A DNA stretch of 64,000 bases from Coniferiporia sulphurascens. Its lineage: Eukaryota; Basidiomycota; Agaricomycetes; Hymenochaetales; Hymenochaetaceae. The notes beneath the pieces were generated by a model. It was not told the DNA's origin, did no database searches, and was given only the letters and a program-made list of their open reading frames with translations. How positions within the stretch are numbered: position 1 is the stretch's first letter; the number at the start of each line of letters is the position of its first letter. The position numbers were made by a program, and so were the translations under genes. The DNA is taken from NCBI GenBank assembly GCA_002794785.1, contig NBBA01000016.1, positions 620,001 through 684,000 of the forward strand. Reading direction: 5' to 3'. Of this stretch, positions 56,301 to 64,000 are shown one piece after another.

Positions 56301-58632
56301 CATTGTAACCCATGGAGGAACCTTGGAGAACAGTGGTGTATAACTTGTCTAATCCAACCTCTCGGTCACCCGTTGACGACAAGACACAGTTGATAGCCCA
56401 TCTTTTATTCTTCTGAGTACCAATAAACCTGAACACAGTACTGATCCATATGAAGAGGCCCGATGCCTTCAAAGCGAGGGCGTTAACCTGCTCTTCCGTA
56501 AAACTGAAGTCTTCCGCACAGTGTTTCGCGTACTGCAGTATATCCTTCTGCACCTGAGCGGACTCGACTCCAACGTTGATATCAAGTGTCCGGAGTCCCT
56601 TTGCTTTCTGACGAAAAACATGCTTGAACTCCGGGAGGAGCCTGCTGGTGACGAATACTTTGAGCCACGGAACAGTCCCAGCCATTTCCGACAGAAGTCT
56701 GGCAAGCTCGGACCTCGATGCCGCTGAATCGCCACTCTCGTCAAGCGCATCAATGACAACAATCAGGGGTTTGGGCGGCAGATCAACAGCATCCACATCC
56801 AAAGAATTCAGAGGCTTCTTTAACAACAGTTCGAATTGCCATTGTAAACTCTGGGAAAGTTTTGGCCCGTCTTTCCCCTGAATGACATGGGAGACCGTAG
56901 AACGGTAGGTTGCATGCCACTTAGAAAAATGAAGCGCCAAAGTAGGGAAGACGTTGTTCGGAACACGACATTCCGGATCATCCTTCTTGCAGAAAAAGCA
57001 CCCCAGAAGACGTTGCTGCTCATCAAACATATGAGCAACCGAGTTTGCAATGGAGCTCTTCCCAGAGCCAGCTACACCATACATCCAGAAAAGCCCCTTG
57101 TCGGAGGCTGCCCAGTCCCTGACCTGTTCCAGCACAGCTGTCCTCGTCCCTTCCAAACAAATCCTTCCTATATCGTAGTAGGCCCGTCCGGCTGGGCGCA
57201 GTTGCTGGAGCTGGATATCGATCGTCTGCTTCTCTGAAAAAAGCAAGGCAATAAGATGACAAGATGAACAAATATAGAGCCTTTAAAATTACCCATTTCG
57301 ATTACAGATCTCCAGACCTCCACCTTGATACACCAATTATAAACTTCCTTCAGCCTCTGAAATTCGTTCTTAAGCGAGTCTATTTCTTTTTTACGGGAGG
57401 AAAACACATCCTCTGCAAAAAAAAAAAATAGATTAGGAACCCAATACAGGTTGGAATTAACGCCTGTGCATTACCCAACATCCCCTTGGCTGAATAGCCA
57501 GAGATAAATCCGGAAATCTCACAGAAGAGCTCGAGCATTCGCTTGACAGTCTGCACAGTCTTGTCATTCCTCGCAAGGTCGCGAGGAACATCCCCAACAA
57601 ATGGTAGTAGCGACACCAATTCCTTCATGAGGTCAGCAGCAGCGCGATGACAATCTTCTTGCTCCTTGCATTGCTGTAGTGTGCGATATGTCACGGAGCC
57701 ATCTTTACATAACCACAACTAACATTACCTCATACAACAAGCTGACAACTTTGGCAGCGGATCCGGCAGCGGGATGAATCTGCGGAAAATATGAGCATTT
57801 AACAAGATTAGGCATGAAAATCGAACTTACGGAAGATGCTAGGTCGGCGAAGTTCAGAAGAGCAGATACCACGTCGCTGGCTCTGCCAAGGGACTCCAAA
57901 AGAACTTTCTTGTTCCCGACAGCAATTTCTGCGTCCTTAGTGACGAGCATAGCAAGTGCATCAATCTTCAGGACGATCAGTTTTAGAGAATGGTTTATAC
58001 GTTTGAATGCACTCGCCGGCAATGCCGAGACACATGTCAGCTTAACAAGAGTCTTTCCTTTCGCATCTGAAATGCAACGAGTAAGGAGCAAGTTCTTGGA
58101 CGGGATAAATGGTGATAATAGCGTACCTTCCGCCGAGAAAGTATCTTTTCCGACAAGATCCGCAGATACGATGTTGAAATTTGCGATATGTTGCTTCCGG
58201 CCTAATGTATGGATTTCTTGGACCAGGATAGAGATATCCGCGGACAAAGGAACGTAGCTAAAGCGGCCAGGCATCAGACTTTGTCATATATATATATAGC
58301 ATCGCGCTCACAGATAGCTCCCCATGGTCCAATTAATACTTTCATGTCTCTCGAAGCGAGGGGACTTGCGTGTATTCGCGCCCACCTTAATTCTGATAAG
58401 GACCGGGTGGCGCGGACGGCCACCTTTGAAGTCGACTTCGATTGCTACGATGAACTCATAATTCAGAGCATGTCTAGAGGTAAAAGTGGCTTTTAAGTCG
58501 CCTTTGATGTGAATAAACCTGACGATTAATGCGCACGACAATTGGCATAGATCAGGACAAAAGTTGAAGTCTGAGAGTGCATAGCGGAACTCACTTCTGA
58601 TCGGCACCAGAATTATTTCCAGGTTGCGGCAT
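53395..58632 (-). CDS. NOD-like receptor: C2-like region, helical region, NACHT NTPase, 14 WD40 repeats
   Basis: Nine exons (58632-58595, 58518-58312, 58257-58127, 58066-57831, 57779-57729, 57673-57475, 57412-57293, 57233-55696, 55635-53395) join in phase to 1,586 residues. Residues about 1-130 look like a C2-type beta domain (FIVAIEVDFKGG, then DAKGKTLVKLT), but this is tentative. A long helical region follows, then NACHT with Walker A GVAGSGKSS and Walker B PLIVVIDALDES, a winged-helix-like part, and 14 tandem WD40 repeats of about 43 residues ending in GH and RIWD. Fourteen repeats would fold as two seven-bladed propellers. STAND proteins of this build act in the cytosol as ligand-gated switches; in other fungi relatives (HET-E, HET-D) control non-self recognition and cell death. 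The ligand is unknown. No frameshift or premature stop. The WD40 exon is strikingly poor in CpG. Confidence 0.92.
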
Positions 58633-61600
58633 TATTTATGAGTTACAGCAGGTTACAAAACTTGTGTGATACGACGTGTGCGGGACAACGATGGTGGTTG
58701 ATCTGAGCGAGCTGCAAGCGACTTTTGATCAGCACACTGACGTGACCGATCGGCCCGCCCACGTTGATGACCAAATCCAAATGAAGCGGCCGTTCATCGC
58801 TTTCTCTGCTGCCGCGTCTTCAAGTTGCTTCACTCCTGACCAAAGGCTAAAAACGCTGAGGCTTAAAGCTGCTATCAACATGGTACGCGACACAGACGCG
58901 AAGTGATATGTCTTTCCTTACTGGGCGCGAGGACGTATGTGCCTACTACGACGGTACGAATCGCGTTTGACGCGCAGCTGCCCCGGGCCGCACTGAATGT
59001 ACGCACGGAGATGAAACCAAGGTGAGGCTCAAGCTACTGCAAAAAAAAATTATGTCCTCATATTAATTTGCCAGTTCTTACTCTCCCTTAGCCACCTCCG
59101 CTCGTTCCAAATCGTTGAATTCGGCTCGTTCGATACATCCCCCCCCAATAGAGTGCATGTTGTTGACATCTAAGCGATTTTCCAGCCTGACAGGAAGCTT
59201 CATCCTGAGGCGTGTGCGCGCGTGCAGGAGTACCAGTGATAGTGAAGGATGCTTCAGCGGAGGCAGCTTCGGACATCTTGATCCTTCAGCGAGGCGTACG
59301 TCGTACCCGACAGCAACACTAAATGCGCGCGTGTTGTCTTCGCCCCGCACCACTCGCGCCTCTTCGCTTATTCTTACTCTCCATTCTCTTGTCTCGACAC
59401 ATCGACTGATGCGGTCCGCCTTGACATTCAAGCGTGCCCATTGGCGTGACGGCCAGAAGCGACTTGTGAGCTTTTAAAGACCCATCCCCCCCTTCCTTTG
59501 CTCTAAAGACTATGGCCTATCGTAACAAACTACTGTTTACACCATGGGCGGCCGACCTCAACACTGTTTCACGAGGTCAATACGGACCTGTGCCTGTGCC
59601 GCATCTCCTGCACGCTTAACGCCTGATACGACCTCGACGACCTCGATGATCCTTCAACCTCACTTTACACGAAACCGTGGTTAGTGTTCCCTTAACTCAA
59701 CAGCATTGTGAAAACTTTGCGGGTTTCTACCGCAAATTGAGCGCGGGTGTTGGTCTTACTGGCATGATTTCGAGTATGTAAATTTCCGCCTCCTTTAAAT
59801 CCCAGCGCTGAGCGCTATCGCTTACAAAGTTCTTGAAACCCCAACCTTTAAGCTCTGATCCGTAAGTAATTGTATTCGTTTTATGGTGTTTGATCATGAA
59901 TTGTGCTATTCAACCACAAATTGAGCGCGTGTGTTGGTCTTACCGACGTGATTTCAAGTATGTAAATTTCCGCCTCCGTTAACTCCCAGCCCTGATCGTT
60001 AGCGCTTACGAAGTTCCTTGAAACATCAACCTTTGGGCTCTGATTCGTAAGTAATTGTAATCGCTTTGTGGTGTTTTATCATGAACTGTGCCATGCCCAT
60101 CTTCCGCCGGTGCGAGCATCACGCTTCATGCCTAGCGCCTATTGGCGGGCAGTGCCCAGCGCAAGAATAAGCACCGATACATCAGACGCTGGGATGATTA
60201 ATTCCAGCAATACGAGCTCACCGCTATTTCTGCCCCGTCAAATAAGTTGGGACCCGACACTCTCGCCCGCGAGGACTATTTCCGCGGAAACTTTCACTAG
60301 CGACAACCGACCCCAGCTCATCCCGATTCGCGGGACTGTATCTACAAGTTTAACTCGTGATGCTGACTTGCAGCTGGATTAGTATTTAAAATTACAAGCG
60401 TCCCGGTCCCGCGCAGGACACGCGTACGGCTTGTGTACCCCCTCGCTTTTTCGGTTTTCGGTTCTGATAAGGTATCGGCGTGCGTCGCCGTTGGGTATTG
60501 GTGTTGCCCTCAACGACAGCCGGGAGGGCCGGGTGAGGTCGGACCGCAACCCGCTTGTCGGTCGGGTCGGTTGGGTTGGTCGTTGTCATGGATTCCTGAG
60601 TGACATCCATGATCCATGGTGGGTTTCTGCTTCCTGTACTTATCATGGATCCTGATCCCCGCTCCTTAATACCAATGCAGGTCTAGTCGAGTTCTTCCAT
60701 GCTTGATGATAATGGAGCAGGGAGCAACTCCTCGTCCCTGGCCCTGGGAGTCGCCGGGAAGCGAGACGGATCTCTCGGGAGAAGTGGATGTTAATTGGTC
60801 TTGGTCTTGGATGATGCTGGCTGGCTGGACCTATGGACACAACAACTCGATCGCGTACCACATACCTTTCGCTCTCGATGGGTCTAGAAAGATGAAGACG
60901 TCTCAGGGACGAAAGGGATCTCCAATCCGTCGTACTTGAACGAAAAAAGAAACTGATAAACCAAGCGAAATCAGAGACTAGTGAGAATTTGGTGCTATCG
61001 CATGTTGCCGCATGCTATGCTGGATCCTTTTACAGAATGATCTACGAGGCCGTTTGTTTTCCCTGACCATGGAAGCAGCGGTGTGAAAAGTGATATATAC
61101 GCAGTACTCACAACCGCTCTCTAATAATGCTCACCGATACGGTCTACTAATCCGGGTCGGGTCCCACGTGCTGATAGTTGCCAGCACTAGCATTGGACTC
61201 AGAGCACCTGTACGACCCTGGCCGAATCGCTAGATGAGGCGGGGTAGATCGCCTCCTGGGAGAAGTGGACGCTGGGTGGTCTTGGCCTTGACTTTGGTTT
61301 TTGGTTCTTGGTTCTTGGTCCTTGATCGTTCTTGGTTCTTGATCTCGGGTGGTGCTGTCGTCTGACTGGATCGTAACGGTGGCCTTGCCAACCTTGTGGG
61401 CACGGTTCGACTACGTGTATCTATCTATGTACTGTATATAAGTATCTACTATTGTGACAGGCTCCACTCGCGCCGCGCTTCACGCTTTCGCGCTCGATCC
61501 CCGTGGGGTTCAGAAATATAGAAGAAGAAGCCTGGTTAATTATTGCAGGGCTCGAAGGGATCCGAGTCCTCGCAAATGATTATTTTAAAAAAAATACAAG

Positions 61601-64000
61601 CGAGCGAAATTAGAGGTTAGTGAGTATTTTGGTGTCGGTAACCTCGGACTGCCGCGCCGGGGCCAAATTCCCTCAGGCGGCAACTTGAAGAACTAGCGCC
61701 AAAGTGGCAACGGCGCGAATCGCTACTCGGACTAAGGGCTGATATCAATGTGCATTGTGCCTCAACTCGAGCTGCATTGCATTGCATTGCCTCGTCCCAA
61801 GTCCCAAGTCCCAAACCGCTCGTCTTGTATTTTTGAGGGCGGAAGGCGATACCGTGGCTATCTAGTACTAGAATCCGCTGCTGCTGCGGCTGTTGTTGTT
61901 ATTGTTATTTGCAATTGTGCCTTGAGATTTGGACGCCGGTTGATGAATCAATCAGTATATCATTCGAGCTGTTCCCGCTCCCACTCCTTTTTTAAAAGCT
62001 TCGACTTACGGCAGACAATATATTCGATTTTTCTTTTCCTTCTCCCGAGCGCGTAATGGTTTAGTGTAGGCACGAAAGTTATTATAATTACAGCCGTTGT
62101 GGAACTAGGATTTTTGTTTGATTTGCCAGCCTGAGTGAGGTGACTTCAAAAACAAAATGCGTTTTGAGAAATTAGAGTTTGCATTCCACAGCCCTATCGT
62201 AACTAAGCGCCTCGGCGCCGGCGGGCGCCAATCCCTATCCTCTGACCACCCTGTGGTGCTGATTAGTCGAACAAAGACAGTACATGCACTGGTGTTGATA
62301 GGTACTTAGGCTTGGGCGTCTGCCGGCGATAAGTTCAGGTTGAACGACCCCGTCAATCGTTAATCGTTAATCGTGTGCATTCTACAATCTATCTGGTACG
62401 TACATTTATGTTATAGATCGGGCGCGCGCGCGCTGGTCAGTAGGGGTACGCTCCTGGATGGACGGACGAACGAAACGATGAGACGAGGACTCGGGTTAGT
62501 GATGGAGTGGATCGTGTTGCATATGCTTAAGTTTAATTTATATAGTACGGTAATCTTGAAGTGATGAATTGTTGTTACATGTAATTGACAGGATTTGGCG
62601 GGCTGCTTTTCTTTTCTGGACTTACAGTACCGAGTCGGGGTTCGAGTTCTGAGTTTTTGTTTATAAATGTTGGCTTTGACTTCAAGTTGTGCTTCAGGTA
62701 GAGAATCCCCGGGCCGACCCCCCGACCCGACTCGGCGGATCGGGCTGGCAGTGCGTCAAGCTGAGGGTCGAGGATCGAGGATGAAGTCATAGGCTAAGAA
62801 CATGCATAAAACAGTGTATCAGAATATATTGATATTCCTCGCCAAATGTCGCCGGGCATGGACATGGGCATGACACTCGGACTCGAACTCGGACGCGGAG
62901 CTCAAGATGGCTCTCGTCGTTAGGCAAGCTTGACATACAATACATCATGTAAGCTCGCGATCATTGATCACTGCTCGGCATAGCCGTACCATCAGTGCAT
63001 CAGTCACCGGTACTAGTACTGGTGTCCACATGTGTGTTGCTCGGGTCGGATTTACGCGGTACGTCTATGATGGAGGTGGATCTGAGATGTACATTATCGT
63101 AAGTACTGTAAGTACTTGGGGACGGGGCCGCGTTGGTGACGAAAACGGAAACAGAAACGGAAACAGAAAGAAAGGAGCTCGACGTGTACATTGTTCTGGC
63201 GCTGCTCGCCGTGTATCATGTCTTAGGAGGAAAGATCGTACCTCGCACCTCGTGCAGGGAGGAGGGGGGGGGGGGAAGAGAGGGTATGGAAGTCTTACAC
63301 TCGGCACCCGAGCAGTCGAGCAGTCAAGCCTATTTATGTCAAGTTATACGCACGTTTCGGGAATTTGCAAAATGGATCATTAATGAAGGGCGCTTGAGCG
63401 TGTAGACATTAGCTTTAAATACGGATCACCGAGGAAGAGTGCTGGTCGGGAGATGCGCGTAGTCGAGCGAACCAAGGGATGCGGGGCTTTCAATGCGCCC
63501 GCCCACTGGCCTCGGATGTAGCCGGCCGGACGGTACCCTATTAGATACAGTAGCCGGGTAGCCGAGATCGTTGCCCAATCGGTTAAGCATCGCTGATCAA
63601 TGCGCAATCATGCGTCACGTGGGTGACGTGATCATCAGAGGCCAGGCGAGGAGAGCTTCTCATTGGATCTTGCCGGACCCAGGGGAGAGGGAAGGGGGTG
63701 GACTGTGTACCCACGCTCGGTGGAAGTACGTGTAGTATCCGGCGGAGGATGGGTGTCTCCTTTTTTTTGCATTTCATACGGTAGAGGTGAAACAAACTCG
63801 AATAAATGGGCAATATACGCGAGTACGGTGCGTTGTACTCCTATGCCTTGGTCTTCAAATCCAATGGCTGACGGACCCACAGCGCTAATCTGATCAGCGT
63901 AAACTGCGAAGGCCAGAAAAGGAAAGCGCGGCTTTTTTCGCAGGGGGGCATCGCTTCGGCTTCGATCTGTTACTTTGCGCTTGACCCATCATCTGGGTGC
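58633..64000. other. 5.4-kb region with no supported gene
   Basis: Short frames on both strands lack domains and splice support. It contains the NLR promoter side, an imperfect tandem duplication (59733-60092), and a degenerate dispersed pair (about 60740-61010 and 61230-61640). It also has simple repeats (GCATT near 61775, GTCCCAA near 61798, TTGGTTC near 61300-61345) and a G-run near 63265. It may be gene-free spacer or hold unknown non-coding RNAs. Confidence 0.5.
59733..60092 (+). repeat. Imperfect tandem duplication, period about 184 bp
   Basis: The unit from 59733 (CAAATTGAGCGCG) recurs from 59917 with scattered changes. Both contain AAATTTCCGCCTCC, CTTGAAAC and CGTAAGTAATTGTA and end near CATGAA-TTGTGC. 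No reading frame is conserved between the two. Confidence 0.8.

Noticed and set aside
59115..60382. Open frames of 100-120 codons right of the NLR gene
   Set aside because: Low-complexity Ser/Thr/Arg composition; one overlaps the tandem duplication, where the frame is not conserved.
63600..63640. CACGTG-containing near-palindrome as a regulatory site
   Set aside because: Palindromic E-box-like sequence with no gene nearby to regulate.
1..64000. CRISPR arrays, bacterial operons, or a secondary-metabolite gene cluster
   Set aside because: The sequence is clearly eukaryotic with spliced genes; repeats are transposon-derived; no polyketide, peptide or terpene synthase genes are present.

Overview
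The window is from a filamentous basidiomycete, most likely an Agaricomycete. Protein genes are split by many short GT-AG introns (mostly 50-70 nt). They encode ordinary eukaryotic housekeeping proteins, and the right side carries a large NACHT-WD40 NOD-like receptor, a gene type greatly expanded in mushroom-forming fungi. All exon joins were worked out by hand from splice signals, reading phase and remembered family motifs; no search was run.

Layout. (1) 1-12.4 kb: a tandem array of three related membrane-protein genes with four predicted membrane segments and long polar tails, plus decayed tails and a duplicated downstream block. Copies 2 and 3 carry visible lesions. (2) 13-37.6 kb: a compact housekeeping island. 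In order it holds a J-domain protein, AP-1 mu subunit (APM1, minus), GAR formyltransferase (ADE8, plus, divergent from APM1), an MFS sucrose-type transporter, a URC4/DUF1688 protein, histidinol phosphatase (HIS2), a Spo7-like regulator, a signal-peptide single-pass protein, ETF-ubiquinone oxidoreductase, and a mitochondrial [2Fe-2S] ferredoxin convergent with it. (3) 37.7-53.05 kb: a nested transposon block. It contains a Ty3/Gypsy chromovirus with an intact 5-bp target duplication, five solo LTRs of one family (A), three of a second (B, one inside another), and an hAT-like element with an 8-bp target duplication. It also contains two divergent copies of an unrecognised gene. (4) 53.4-58.6 kb: one large minus-strand NLR gene (C2-like region, helical region, NACHT, 14 WD40 repeats). 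(5) 58.6-64 kb: no convincing genes; degenerate duplications.

Biology. Several island genes serve mitochondrial redox or iron-sulfur chemistry (ETF-QO, ferredoxin, probably the J-protein). Others serve biosynthesis or nutrient use (ADE8, HIS2, URC4, sugar transporter) or membrane traffic and lipid control (APM1, Spo7). They look like independent genes, not a metabolic cluster.

Most worth following up: the unrecognised gene family seen once inside an hAT-like element and once broken by two inverted solo LTRs; premature stops in the mobile elements that are all TGA and all fit CpG-to-TpG change; and a sharp loss of CpG inside the NLR gene, coinciding with its WD40 half and running into the transposon block.
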